From contig CM055097.1 in the NCBI GenBank assembly GCA_029204225.1, positions 36,504,976-36,568,975 of the forward strand: a stretch of 64,000 bases of DNA, given 5' to 3'. The stretch comes from Diphasiastrum complanatum. Lineage: Eukaryota > Streptophyta > Lycopodiopsida > Lycopodiales > Lycopodiaceae. Shown in pieces: positions 44,571 to 57,551 of the stretch. Every line of letters starts with the position of its first letter. Position 1 is the first letter of the stretch. The notes under the pieces are model-generated. The model did not search any database, had not been told where the DNA came from, and saw only the letters and a program-made list of their open reading frames with translations. Position numbers and translations under genes: made by a program.

Positions 44571-45420
44571 ATCGATCTTGTATATGCATCATAATAGTAT
44601 GGTCAAGGATCCAAATATTAATGCTGCCTCCACTGACATTCGACATGTCAATGAGATGTGCCTACTAGGCAAACAACCTAGATCAAGATTCCCAGAGAGA
44701 CAAGCCACTAGACCTAAGTCCATTTTAGAGTTGATACGTAGTGATCAGTGTGGTTCATGAGTATCTTTGGGTTTAGCACTATATTTAATCACTTTTATCG
44801 ATGACTATTCAAGATTCACCAATATTATGTTCATTAGGAACAAGTCTGAGGCATTCAACTATTTCAAAGAATTCAAGCAGTTTGTTGAGACACAGACTTG
44901 TCAAAGTCTCATGACTCTATGTACAGGTTGTGGGGGAGATTTCTTGTCAAACGAAATGTCCGACTTCTTATCATCATGCAACATTCATCATCAGTTCACC
45001 ACAACTTACACACCACAGCAGAATGGAGTAGCCGAGAGGAAGGACTGAAGATTACTTAATGCAGCATGATCAATGATGTCAAATGCTCAGTTACCCAAGA
45101 ATATTTGGGCTGAAGCAATTTCAACAGCTTGCTACCTGTAAAATTATTCAAGCACTAAAGCAGTCAACTAAGACTCCACTTGAAGCCTTTCATGGATACA
45201 AACCGAGTCCGAAGCACCTCCAAGTGTTTGGTTGTCTTTGTTATGTGCAGATTCCATCTTACCTGAGAAAGAAGCTTGATCTTGTCAGTTGCAGAAGTAT
45301 CTTCATTGGATACTCGACATCACACAAAGCTTATTGAATCTATGATGTCAAATCGAGCCGTTGAGACGTTGTCTTCCATGAAGATAGATTTTACGACTTC
45401 AAGTAGAAACAACCAATGCA
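44571..45420 (+). pseudogene. Copia integrase, broken
   Basis: CLLGKQPRSRFPERQATRPK closes the zinc-binding part. The core shows LITFIDDYSRFTNIMFIRNK, SLMTLCTGCGGDFLS (first Asp-block degraded), TYTPQQNGVAERKD, AFHGYKPSPKHLQVFGCLCY and IFIGYSTSHKAY. Stops at 44758, 45046 and 45335. No RT or RNase H follows: the copia has lost them. Confidence 0.8.
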
Positions 45421-46578
45421 AGAGTTTGTTCCAATGACTCCCATCACCATTTACAGGCTTCGACCTACGACTAGTCTAAAAATCAAAGATACCCATGTCA
45501 CACAACAAGGAGAATCATCATCTCAGCAACCGACTTTTGTTCGAAGATCTGCCACTCTCCTAAATCCCATGTTAATCTAGCTCCATTCATTGCTGCATAT
45601 TTACTTGCATTGTTGTGCAGCTCAACTACTAAAGACGAGTAAGTGAAGATAGAGTTGGACAAACTATCAGGTAGATCCAACCTGGACGACATATCGGGGA
45701 AGCCCAACTTATCGACCTCCTCACGCTCATCCTCTGTACTGTGTAACCAACTTGACAATGACAACATCCACGATCTTCTTCTTGACGGCACAACGGCTCC
45801 ACGCCATCTCTTGTGCACTCATCTGCATAAATGTAAATAGCATATAGATTATTTTAAGGACTTATTGGATAGTTGAATATGCCTGGACGTGAGGGCATCT
45901 TGGTTACAGGTGCAGGCCATGGTTGAGGATCTAATTTGGAGACCACTAGTGTAGTAGCAGATCTATAGGTGACAAGTGCTTGTACGACAAGATACCACAG
46001 TTTGCACAAGCTTGGTCATGTACTTGACGTATTCGTGCTGGTTTGCATGAATGTGTGCTTGCATGTTACCTTATCACGAGAGTCAATATATCTGAGTCGA
46101 AGTTTTATATGCTTATGCTCATTGACTTGTCATTATATCTACTAGCTGTCTAGCTGGTGAGAGTACAACCTTATGGTGGCAGTAAGATTTTCTCAGATTG
46201 AGCCTAAATCCCTCATTTAATGTCAACTTTGTAGGTTTGCGCTTGTAAGTGTCTGATAGGATGTCAGCCTAGCTAGATGGAGGATGTAAGTCTCATGGTG
46301 GCAGTGAGATTTCTTTAGTTTGAGCCATGTCGCTCATGTAGTCCACTTGTGTTTCAAGTTGGATGGAGACAAGTCAGTTGGTCAAAAGTGTGGTAGACTC
46401 TTTGTATGAGCATCGTGTTTGCATGATACTTTGTGTGCCAAACCTGGTGGTTTGATGGTGTGCTTGAGTGTGAGTCAAGTACATGTTAGCAGGGATATGC
46501 ATAACATCTTTTTGACACTCCAGACGTTGCTACAGTTTATATTTCTTTTCTCCTATCACATTTGAGCTTAAGGGAGAG
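45421..46578 (+). other. Non-coding 3' region of the copia, partly shared with the 26-kb element
   Basis: No pol domain is recognisable. From ~46080 to 46540 the sequence is clearly related to 26380-26800 on the same strand (e.g. GTCTGATAGGATGTCAGCCT, CATGGTGGCAGTGAG, GTGTTTCAAGTTGGATGG). It ends in the purine tract TTGAGCTTAAGGGAGAG before the LTR. Confidence 0.7.
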
Positions 46579-47040
46579 TGTTAGAATCAGAGTTGATCTT
46601 ATTCATATTTTGTAAGCTTCAAATGCGATACTACAATTATTGTATAGTTAAAAATTAGATTTGTTGTATTCAGTTGTGTTTGGGACGTGACTCACTATGG
46701 ACATATCGGTCGGGCACTGATCCTGTATCCGGCTACTTGAGTTAGCCGAGTAGCCACATGTAGGGAAATTAGCTTGTATAGAATATTTTTTATGACATTT
46801 GCTATACTCAGGGGCATGTCTTGAGTTTGACAGTCTTTTAGCCCATGTTGGGCCTATTAGTCATACATGTGCCTATTTTAATGTGTTGACAATTGTGGAG
46901 CCCATGCATGTTGCGGCTTTTGGTATATGTACAATTTTCTCCTTGTAATCTATGACTGTGTTGTGCCATCTTTGAGAGCTTGTGAGGAGTGGCTATGGTG
47001 GTTGATTGTTGTGATCTACATACTGCACTAGATCCTAACA
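46579..47040 (+). repeat. 3' LTR of the 44.6-kb copia, 462 bp
   Basis: It starts TGTTAGAATCAGAG after a purine tract and ends AGATCCTAACA, followed by AGAAT. The TGTTAG...TAACA ends match the 478-bp LTR family, and the U3 start resembles the LTR at 25799. Confidence 0.8.
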
Positions 47041-49190
47041 AGAATTTTAACACATAGCTTATTGTGTTATACTACAGCAGATTGACTTGGTTTATACCTT
47101 TTACAAGTTTTGTTCAGTTTTTCCCTCAAAATGTAAAGTCCAAAAAACAAAAATGATGTTTATTTGTAAAGTGATGATATCTTTGTTGAGCTACTTAGAA
47201 AATGAGTAGGTGCAATGTAGAGCATTTAAATTGTCTATAGCAATTAGATATCCTATAAAATAGCAAATGTTTACTTTGTTGTTGATCATAGAAGATGGAT
47301 AAAATGCAACAGTGAGTGGAATCCATTAGATCAAGATTACATTTGGAGCATCTAAAGCAGCCTCAAATCACCATTATCAATTTCTATTTAATGATGTAAA
47401 GATAAGTTATGCAGTGTAAATGAGGAAAATTGTAGTCATGTCTATTATTTTCATGTATAAAGTAATTTGATCACTATTCACTAACTGACTAACAATAATT
47501 GTTGTATGCAAGTGAGAGCAAGGAAGGAAAAATATATCAAATGCCAAGATATAGGTACAACCACTAACATGGTGAATCTCTAAAAAGGGTAGACATTTAG
47601 ATAACAATTTTGATATGTATAATGGTTTTGATACATATAAACATATTTGGCCTCTAGGGGCTAAATCGAAATACCACTATGGATGTATATCTACAATATT
47701 CTATACAAGGTGTTTTATACTTTTCTTAATCATTCTCTTTTTCCCTTCCTTCTCTTTTTTCTCTTATATCTCTGACATTTCCACATTTATTTCACGTGAG
47801 GGAAGGAGCTTTGGTGGAGATGATGTATCTTTATAAGGCACATAGCTAGTTATAACAATCTTGATCATCTCTTACCAAAACCTAGCTATCTTGTTTGAGA
47901 AAATGTTCACGTAAGAAAATTGCAAAAATCATGCAATAATATTTGATAATTACAAAACAAAAATGTGTTAGGAGCAAAACCCATTTATTGATATATTAAA
48001 CATATAACATAAAACTTTTACCTGGCGCAAATTACTTGTCTTGTTAAGAAAATTACTCAATTTAAAAAAAAAATACAATATGCAAATGTAACCACCATTT
48101 TGTTGAGAGGATTGAACACCAAAAGACCAACATATTTAATGTAAGCATATAAAAGAACATGTATCTTTATATCAATCCAAACATATATTTAGATAATTCT
48201 TCTAAACATATTTTAAATAGCATGTATTTTGAGAATGAATCTAAACATTTAATAAAAGCATGTATTTTGAATACATTTACATCATACTTTTTTTTTTTAA
48301 ATGCTATTGCATTTTGTACTATGAAATTTGCTATGCTCCTCTCAACCTTTTTACAAATTGTAGGAGTGCACATGTAGCTGAGTTCATATTTATAGAAACT
48401 AGATTGCACACTCCATTTTCATCCACATATTTGGATAGAATATAGAAAGTCTGGTGGCCACCACAATCACAACTACAAAGCAATTTAGTTTCAAAAATGT
48501 AAATCAAACTATTATACAACACAAAGTAATGAAATAACATACACAAAGACACTCACTCGCAGACAAATGGCACAATGAAATATTGATTGCAAAATATGAC
48601 GACACATATTTTCACTAAGGCGTTGAGCTTGGATGCACCAAAAGATTCATCTATCTAGTTTCTGCATTTTAACTCGCGTTATCGCATAGTCTACAAAAAT
48701 ACATGGGAATTGCCAACACGTTGTTGGGATTCAACAACGTCACGATGCAGCAGAGGTGGGTGCACGGAATCCTCGGTACATGCAACTATATATATCAAAT
48801 TCAGACCAACTTCAATAGATCGAAGTCTGCCCTACTTGATCACAGTTTCAAAGTCACTGGATCGACACAATCGATTCCATAGCCATGCACAAATTAACTC
48901 AGTTTTAGATGTAGCTTTGTGGAAGCATATTAGGTGCAAAAATTAGAGCGACAAATCGACGTAGGCTATCAATCATACAAAAAATTTAATCTACGAATAA
49001 GTTTATCTGCAAGCAAGAATCAATTTGAACATGAATAAAATCAATCATAGTATGCACGACCTAGATTATGGAATGATGATTATTCAGTCGTGAATAGTTA
49101 CAGTCTGAATGCAGACATAGTTGCGTTATGCTTGAGAAAATACTTTGTAATAACAAAGAGAAAGAACAAAACAATTGCGCTATGGATGTT
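47041..49190. other. AT-rich stretch without a recognisable gene
   Basis: No motif-bearing frame. Small frames here are low-complexity (Phe/Ile/Tyr-rich). The right part may be LTR sequence of the minus-strand copia ending at 50.3 kb. Confidence 0.35.
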
Positions 49191-49722
49191 CAATTGATCG
49201 ACTAGATAGATGATTGAGCTAACCAAGCAACTAATAAGTTGCTGGATATATACACATGGCTAACTAATCAAAAGAATACTTAATTTGTACTTTACAATTA
49301 GGATTAAGACACTACGTGCTATTGGCAATCGCCTTCAGTCAGTATCTTAATCAGTTGGAGACTTTGTCATGCCGTGATGAAGGTGCTAATGAGTTTCTGA
49401 TTGTTCGAGTTGACTATTGGAGTTGATAGTGACATACGACTAATTGTGAAGGCAAATTGTCGATGTCGGATGTCCGACGAATAGTCGGTGTCAGATGAGT
49501 CAATGTGACTAACGAATAGTCAGAGTAGCCCAAATAGTCGAAGGATGGTTGAGTAGTTGGTGTTGGCTGAGTCGTCAGAACACTATCATCTATTCTTCTG
49601 TATTTCTGCAGACTGTCAAAAAACAAGTGTATTTCTGCAGAGTATGCGACTGTACAAGTATTTACAACATCTAGTGAATGGATCTAGAGAGAGATAGGAA
49701 TGGAGAGGATAGAAATCCAACA
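49191..49722 (-). repeat. 3' LTR of a minus-strand copia (outer end not fixed)
   Basis: On the minus strand it starts TGTTGGATTTCTATCC after the purine tract TTAAGGGAAGG (49723-49733). A TATA-like TATATATCC lies near 49243-49251. It has GTC/GAC-rich short repeats (TAGTCG, TGTCGG) at 49430-49540. It may extend further left than given. Confidence 0.55.
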
Positions 49723-49733
49723 CCTTCCCTTAA

Positions 49734-50340
49734 TCTGGATCCTTGAACGTCGTGATTTTCAAATTCAATATAGCACAAAGATTTTGTGTGCTTCTTGATT
49801 TAATCCTTTTGTAAATATATCAACTGCCATGTACTGGCTTCTGCAAAAATTCAGACTTTTTCCTTGTCGAGTATTTTGCTCCTGATATAGTGGTACTTAA
49901 TCTCGATGTGCTTGCTCCTCGAGTGAAATTAAGGATTGATCAATAATGCAATAACACTCTGATTGTCGCACTGAATCATTGTTGGAGCTAATTGTCTGAG
50001 ACCAATATCATACAATAAATTTCTCATCCAAATTGCCTCTTTAGTAGCTTGAGAGACTGCAATGTACTCAGATTCTATAGATGACATTGCAATGGAGGTT
50101 TGTTTTTTATTGTTCCATGATATTGGACCATTATTGAACCTGAAGATAGGTCCAGAAGTCGACCTTTTGGTGTCGATATCGCCTGCCCAATTTGCATATG
50201 TATATCCATGGAGGGTATGAATATCAGATGGATCAACATCACCATAGTAGATATAGAGGTCAATAGTAGTCATACATATATGATTACTCTGAAGAGAGCT
50301 TTCTAGTGGATCATACCAGGATTAGCCATGTATCCTCCAA
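49734..50340 (-). pseudogene. Copia RNase H, broken
   Basis: The minus strand reads GGYMANPGMIH, YANWAGDIDTKRSTSGPIF, SWNNKKQTSIAMSSIESEYI, AVSQATKEAIWMRNLLYDIG and IQCDNQSVIALLINP. After a stop the HIEIKYHYIR-type end follows. All three acidic blocks are visible. The upstream RT is absent. Confidence 0.85.
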
Positions 50341-51767
50341 ACAGTAGATAACTACTGCTAATCTGATAATGAGTTTATGAACAACAAATAATATCTAGTG
50401 ACAACGGAAATATATCTACTGACAAAATTGAACAAGCATCGCAACATTCAGAGATTGCACATTGAGCAGAAAAGGTGTAACTTGTCTATATTATCGAAAT
50501 AGAGTATACATCAGTAAGTTCTTTCTTGACGAAGGTTAGTTCCATCATATTTTTTCAAGTTAATGTTATTTCTCCAAAAATATCATTAAGAACCATCATT
50601 AACTTGAAAACCATTGATTTGACATAAGGAGAGCACATCTCCCCTTGGATCAAAGAGGTCTTTGAAGAAGAAGAGATAAACGAATAATGAGAACTGAGAA
50701 ATGCTAGTAAAAAATGACAAGTAGAAACTGTGTAAGCCTTATGGTGAATCCCGAAAGATGGAATGACCATGTAGAAGCTAGCATTTCTAGGTTGAGTAAT
50801 AAATGCAAGTAGACCCACCTCTGATAGGCAGGACAAACTACAATGAACATCAGTAACCTCTGCCTGATCTGGGCAATGAAACAAGAACATTAATAACTAA
50901 GAAATGCCCAAGAAGCCTGGTAACAGACAGAACAGTTCTGAAACAAGAGAAACAAACTAGTAGACAGAGAAAGAATCTGTCTATATGCTAGCACAAGTGA
51001 GAAATAAAATTGAATTCAGCCCTTTATAGGTGAATTTGGAGGGTCTACTAGACAAAGTACTAGTTTGGCTGATCAGTTCTGGACAAAAATTTGTAGGCAT
51101 CTTCAGTATTGTGGAAATAGCTTCCAGAATTCTCGGCAAAGTTTTCTAACAACTGTTGTAGCCTGATAAAGGTTTTGGACGTTTGGCGAAGGCTTAACTT
51201 TCGTCTAAGAACATCCTTCGCCTAGGTACTGCATTTAATGACAATTTTCAGCATCTGAACCTATGGACAACCTAATTTTGCCATTCTAAATCCATCTGTC
51301 AGGTCGGTGAAGGTTCATAATGATTGTATCAGGGAGGGTGAAGGTTCTCAAAGTGGTAAGCTTGACCTCAAAACAGATACTTCCTCTACAAGATAACCTT
51401 CGCCCAACTCAATATAGGTGTATCTGAGTTGGATGTATGATCTGACCATTCAACAAAGGTTCCTAAAATGGTATGTTCAAGATCTAACTCAAAAAGTGAT
51501 TTTCAAAGTCATTTTTTCAATCAAAACTTGATTTCTGAAAATACTTTCCTTTCTCTTTTTATGATTTGATGACTTTTTTTTTTTTTTTTTACTTTTGCTC
51601 ATCATTTAAAAAAAAAAATTTACAGTCTTTTTAAAAAAAAAGAGAAAACCAAGTAGTGTAAAACAATCAAATTGTAAAATAAAAAAAGTAAAAATGATAA
51701 AATCTTGGATCATGCTAGTTGAACTGGCTGCCAAAACTTGCGTAGTCGGCTGCCATTCACTGGGGTG
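50341..51767. other. Unassigned sequence with CTTCGCC-type motifs and a poly-T/poly-A patch
   Basis: No supported gene. Between ~51180 and 51410 the words CCTTCGCC, GGCGAAGG and GTGAAGGTTC recur, similar in style to the U3 of the SIRE-like LTR at 9.4-9.8 kb, so this may be another LTR of that lineage. A T-run at 51573-51590 faces A-runs at 51609-51643. Confidence 0.4.
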
Positions 51768-52260
51768 TCAAAACATTTTCTCCAGATATTCTAAAATCAC
51801 TGCTCCGTAGGACAAAATCTCTTTCACTTTATATGGTCCTTCACTTGTGAACTTCAAATTCCCTTTGATCAACTTGGTTTTATACATCCATGCTAGATCT
51901 CCTTCCTTCAAATCTTTTTTGTGTAAGCAGCGATCGTGCCATACCTTACGATGAGCTTTCTCTACTGCTAATGCATGTACTGCCATCAAGCTGGTTTCAC
52001 ATAATTTATGCAAAGCCTCATGATGCATTTGTAAGGATTTTGAATCATCCAATCGTTTCGTTGTTGATATGCGTAAGGATGGTACTAAAAACTCAGTCAG
52101 CATAACTGCATCTTGACCATAAACTAGTTGAAATGGTGTCTGATTCGTACTAACTTTGTAAGTGGTTCTGAATGCCCATAACACTGCATGAAGTTTATGT
52201 TCCCAATCAGAACGACTTACTTCAACTGTTTTTGTCGATTGTGCTTTAAGCAGTTCAACA
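51768..52260 (-). pseudogene. Gypsy integrase C-terminal part
   Basis: The minus strand reads SDWEHKLHAVLWAFRTTYKV, TPFQLVYGQDAVMLTEFLVP, KVWHDRCLHKKDLKEGDLAW and FTSEGPYKVKEILSYGAVIL, the integrase end of Tat-like gypsy elements. Its upstream part is on the far side of the copia at 52262-53825. Confidence 0.85.
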
Positions 52261-52261
52261 T

Positions 52262-53825
52262 CTATTAATAAAAAATTGATTTGGCATTATAGACTTGGTC
52301 ACCTTAATCATGTATCAATAGGTAACATGTCTAGATGTTCTTCAGTTCATGATTTAGACTATCAAATTGTCGACCCTTCGGTCTGCCAAAGCTGTATCAT
52401 AGGAAAGCAGACAAGAATATCATTTAAGTCAAATCAAGAATACATAGCTAAAGATTTGCTAGACATTGTACATACTGATATATGTGGCCCAATGCAAACA
52501 ACATCACTGCTTGGTGCTAAATTTTCTATTAATTTTATAAATGACTATTCTGAAAGAACTGTTGTATATTTTCTGAAGCACAAATCTGAAGCTTTCCAAT
52601 TCTTCAAGAAATACAAAGAAAATGCTGAGTTGCAGACATACAACAAGATAAAAGCTCTTAAGAGTGATAGCGGCAGTGAATACATTTCAATAAATTCAAG
52701 GACTACTGCTCAGCCGATGACATCGAGCAACAATTTTCTGCTTCCTATTCTCCACAGTCGAATGGATTGGTAAAAAGGAAGAACATGACCATAGTCAAGT
52801 CTGCCAAATGCATGATAACTCGTGCCACTGTATTCGAATGTGTAGCCTATGTGCATGTCCCAAAGGACAATCAATAGAAAGAAATTAGATGAGATTCATT
52901 CAAAACTATTTTTGCTGGCTACTGTACTTCTGATGGAATGTATAGAATGCACAATATAGACACTTGTAAAGTTTTCACTAACAGGGATGTGACTTTTGTT
53001 GAAGATTAGTTTATTGATTTGAAGGGCAAGGACCAAATGCAATCTACAATTTCTACTTGAAAAACTGATGTATATTGAAAGACTATTTCGATTTTTTCCA
53101 GCAGTCACTCTGTACAGTCAGACCCAGAAGAAGATGAAGAAGAAGTTGCAACAATAGGAGCAGCCGACACTATTGTCACAAAGTTGAATTTTGCAGCCAG
53201 AGACTTCAACCAGAAGATCAACAAGAACTCAAACTCAGCCTGTCCGATATATTGATGAGTTCGTTCACTATTCTATTTAGGAGCCACAAACCACAGTTGA
53301 AGAAGCTATGTCACAGGCCGATGCAGATAAAGGAAAAAAGCAATGGACAAAGAGTACAGCTAATTTTTGAGAACGATACATGGACTGTTGCCAAGCTGTC
53401 AACAGACAGAAAGGTAATTGACTACAAATGGATCTTTAAAATCAAATACCAAGCAGACAACAATATTGACAAAAGGAAAGCTCGACTCGTGGCAAGGGGA
53501 TTTTCACAAATTCCCAACATCGACTACTTCAAAACCTTTAGTCTGGTGGTCGGGCATACATCCATTCGATTGCTACTGTCATATGCTGCTACAACATATT
53601 TTGAGGTACACCAAATGGATGTACAAACGACATTCCTCAATGGAGTTATCGAGGACATCTACATGATTCAACCAGAAGGCTATATCCTCCATCATTGAGA
53701 AGATCAGGTATGAAAACTCCAGAAAGCTTTGTACGGTCTAAAACAATCATCTAGAGCATGGTTCCATCGAATCAACACATTTTTGATCGATCATGGATTT
53801 GAACCTAGCTCTACAGACGACTGAT
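52262..53825 (+). pseudogene. Copia integrase and RT, inserted in gypsy pol
   Basis: Integrase: IWHYRLGHLNHVSIGNMSRC, CQSCIIGKQTRISFKS and DIVHTDICGPMQTTS. RT: WTVAKLSTDRKVIDYKWIFK, RKARLVARGFSQIPNIDYFK, QMDVQTTFLNGVIEDIYMI, YGLKQSSRAWF. Stops and deletions between. It belongs to the same lineage as the copia at 3.4-6.8 kb. No LTRs were recognised at either edge. Confidence 0.8.
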
Positions 53826-53829
53826 CGTG

Positions 53830-55560
53830 GTTTGAGGGAGTAGCCTTGTCCGATAGTTCGGCTCCATCTGAGATCTAACTGGAAATGTTGCCTGATCTGA
53901 AATACTCGGATTCCAACAGTTCCTACAATGTGGCCAGATTGTTCGATCAATGCTTTCCTTCATTTGCTTCGTAGGACGCCGTGCTCGTTGACATACATCA
54001 CATGACTGAATATAGTTTTTGGTATCCTTATGAAGTGTCAGCCACCAACACCCTGATTGTAAAGATTTTTAAACAGTGATATCTTTTGAAAAATGTCCAC
54101 CTTCCATCCCATCATGTGAAAACATGATTAGTTCAGGTACTTTGTGAGGCAGCACACATTTTCTCAAAATATCATCTATTCAATGTCGATACAATTGGCC
54201 CGCAATCAATTGATAAGGTTGTGCCTCAAGAATCAATTTTTTTTTTGTACTTTTGTCAAAGAGTCGTTAGATTGGCCTAACATCAGATATTCAACAATAT
54301 CTACTGCCCATTTAGGTACTATTTCAACATAAAACAACACAACATCTGGTAGTTCATCATCCGCTTCACTATTAGTTGGTGTTGTTTCGATTTTAGAAAC
54401 ATGGTCAGCAAGATAATGTTGTTTACCTTTTCAAACCACAACTTGAAAATCAAATTTGGTCAATAGAAGTAGTCATCTTGCAATACGTCCCATGTTGCAT
54501 GTCTTGTTCACCAAATAAAGTAACGGTTGGTGATCGATATAAAGTAACAGCTGGTGATAGATATAAAATGCAAAATGTGTCCCCATTAGATAATGTCAAA
54601 ATTTCTTAACGAAAAAACCATGGCCAATGCTTCTCGTTCTGTTGTCGAGTAATTCATTTCATGATTTGTAAGCTATCGACTTGTAAATCTGATAGATTAG
54701 TCCTTCTTTATTCACCTAGCTGCATCAAAACTGATCCAGTAGCATATTTTGATGCATCAGTATGAACATGAAACTCAATTGAGCAATTCGGAGCTCATAA
54801 AATTGGTGCAGAAGCTAAAGCTGTCTTCAATTTTTCAAATGCTTCCAACACCTCAGTCGTCCAAATAGGTACAATGGTCAACTTGTATATAGGTTGTTCT
54901 AAATCCGAAAAAAATAAAATGAATATCCGATAGTAGTTTGCATGACCCACAGAAATTTATACTTCTCAAATTGTTCCAATGGCGGTAGATTCACAATGAC
55001 TTTGATTTTGGAATAATCCGTAGCAATGCCATGTCTTGATATCACATGTCCAAGAACAACTCCATGAGTAGCCCAAATTTGACACTTGTCTGGATTTAAG
55101 AAGATTTGGTACTTGCGACAACGTTCAAATATTTCTCCAAATGATCTAGGTGGTCTCTGTATTGGCACTATGAACTTTGAGGTTGTCCAAGTAGATTTCA
55201 AGGAATTTCTGCAAGTAGTCTTTGAAGGCGAACTACATTACTCTTTGAAATGAACTAGGTGCATTACAAAGTCCAAACAACATAACTTTATAAGCATACA
55301 TTTCTCATTCTGTTGCAAAAACTGTTTTATGGCGATCTACAGGTTCAATCCTAACTTGGTTGTAACCACTAAATCCATCCAAAAAATTGCAAGCTTTCGC
55401 TCCAGCAAGGCGGTCCAATATTCTTTTAGTAAATGGTGATAGAAAGTGATTCTTTCGTGTCATTTTGTTCAAAGCTTTGAGATTCACAAAATTCTCATCT
55501 TCCCACTCTTCTTAGGAACAACAACAACTGGCGAAACCCATTCAATATGGTCGATCTTGT
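53830..55560 (-). pseudogene. Gypsy RT, RNase H and integrase zinc-binding region
   Basis: From 55500 downward: LKALNKMTRKNHFLSPFTKR, DRLAGAKACNFLDGFSGYNQ, FGLCNAPSSFQRVM, a YLD-box remnant, NPDKCQIWATHGVVLGHVIS. RNase H: HQPLLYLVNKTCNMGRIARW, then KQHYLADHVSKIE. Integrase zinc-binding: CWWLTLHKDTKNYIQSCDVC near 54030. Frameshifts are frequent. A 24-bp unit is tandemly duplicated at 54515-54562 within the RNase H (repeated YIDHQ-like segment). Confidence 0.82.
54515..54562 (-). repeat. 24-bp tandem duplication in gypsy RNase H
   Basis: ATAAAGTAACGGTTGGTGAT... at 54515-54538 and a copy with three changes at 54539-54562. In frame, it repeats an eight-residue block before HQPLLYL. Confidence 0.85.
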
Positions 55561-56553
55561 AGATGAAATCACTTCAAGTAATTTTTGTGGCTCTTTCTTA
55601 ATAAAATCAATATCGTTTGGATCATCAACGATAGAATCTTGTGACTTTTGGAATTGCATCAGGCATCAAGGGAATTGTATGCTCAATCACTGATGTTGGA
55701 ATCTCTTTTAGATCCTTGTATGTCCAAGAAAAACAATCTTGATACTTAATCAACAATTTCCTTAGCGCTTGAAACTGCTCTGGGTAAGTTGCATTCCAAC
55801 TTGCACAATCTTTTCTAGTTCTCCTGGTTTAGCAAGATTCATTGGTTGTGTCCATCATAGACCTCTTTGGTTTCAAGTACTTGCTCTTCTAGTTCATGAT
55901 GAGCTTTTGGTCACATAATGACAACATCCTCCAAAGTATAGCATTTGAAATGCTCTGGCATATCATGTTGTACTTAATCTGACTGTTCTTCTTAAAAAGG
56001 ATTGATCTTGGCTCTTCATTTAGCTTTCTTGGCAAGAATCAATCAAGGAGGTGTTGACTTTCTAGAAGATGTGGTCTTCTTCAAAGGTGACGACTTCCTT
56101 GATGGTGATTTTTTGCGAGAACTCTAACTCGAAGAATCATCTTTGATCTTTCTTTTACATTTATCCAATAAAGATGGTACATCATTAGGAACTGCTTCTC
56201 TCGATGATTTTCTCCATTTTAGGACCGTATCGTAATGTTGCTTCACTTGCTTCTTCTTCATTGCTCCTACAGTCTTTCCTCTCTTCAATATAACTGCCTT
56301 TGATGGTCTTATTGTCGGTTCATCAGGAATATCTTGAATTCCAAACCTCGTAGCGTCCATATGATTTAAGATTTGCCCATCTGTGAGTTCTGCATTTTCG
56401 TCGTAAGAAGAGGCGTGATTGACATGGATGAGTTCAATCGGATCTCGTATTGGATCGGTTGATATCCAAGTTACATTCATCATATTCATTGGAAAAGTGA
56501 TTGGCATATCCAAAGTTCGATCAGGTAAAGGATTCTTGTTCGGTTCGGATTGA
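55561..56553 (-). other. Unassigned region upstream of gypsy RT
   Basis: A 129-codon minus-strand frame (56124-56513) without a recognised domain lies where the gypsy protease-RT linker would be. It is Lys/Asp-rich and could be part of that polyprotein. I could not confirm it. Confidence 0.35.
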
Positions 56554-57551
56554 TTATCTCATTGACACATATAGCCTGCTATACAATCCATTGTTGCAAG
56601 ATCTTGGTTTCAATTGACAGTATGTAAGTGCATATTCATGACTCAAAATGTACAAATTACCTTCTTTGTTTGCAGAGAGGACTTCTTTATAGTTTTTATC
56701 CAAAATGATACATTGTTTTGAATTGAACAAGGCTTTGCAGTCCTGATCTATGAGCTTGCTAACTAACAGTAAATTCTTTGTCAGTTTGGGTACGTAAAGT
56801 ACTTCCTCAAGCAAGGCCAATTCACCATTTGGAAGATGAAGGTGTATCAATCCTTGGCCTCCAATCTATAGTGTACTTGAGTCACCAAGGTAAACATACT
56901 TCGAATTTGCTAGCGTGAGTTCTTCGAACATGAACTTACATGGAGTCATGTGCTAAGAAGCATCGGAATCGAGATACATAGAAGGGCATCTCTATTGTCT
57001 TGATCTTGTATCATTAGCAGTTTTGGGTCTTCATGAGAGGTTTTGGCAGAATCATATCCTCCATTCTGCTACATCTTTTTCTTTGCTTCATTGTGGTTGA
57101 AAACTCAACAATCCTTGATGTCATGATTGGTTTTCTTGCAATACTTGCATAAGAGTTTAGTTTTAGGCTTTTGATGTTGTCGATTGTGCTATTGTGATTG
57201 TTGGTCTGAAACAGTCTTCTCTCAGCTTTGATCTTCTTGTGCTTTGAAGATTTCTTTTTCTGAAATTGCTACTTATTTGAATAGAGGGTGACTGCCTTTG
57301 TATTCGATGTGGATAAGCTTTTCCTTCTTACTTATTCCTGCAATAAACTTGTTGTCAACTTTTGTAGAGACAGGTCAGGAGAATTGCTCAATAGCAATAC
57401 TAAGTTGTCGTAAGAAGGAGGAAGACTGGATAGAAGAGACATGTTAGCATCTTCATCCGATACTGGCGAACCTATTGCAGCTAGCTGATTGAGCAGCTAT
57501 TTGTATTCATTCAGATGATCAGCAAAAGAGGTACATTTGCAATATGGTAAT
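56554..57551 (-). pseudogene. Copia gag and protease, broken
   Basis: On the minus strand: gag end LLNQLAAIGSPVSDEDANMS, LLSSLPPSYDNLVLLLSNSP; knuckle CKYCKKTNHDIKDC (~57140, intact CX2CX4HX4C); protease remnant DSDASXHMTP-like; then GELALLEEVLYVPKLTKNLL and SANKEGNLYIL of the pre-integrase segment. Stops scattered. Cut at the right by the LTR starting at 57552. Confidence 0.75.

Noticed and set aside
56124-56513. Independent host gene
   Set aside because: Lies between gypsy RT and copia gag on the same strand, with no start context or homology; more likely the gypsy linker.
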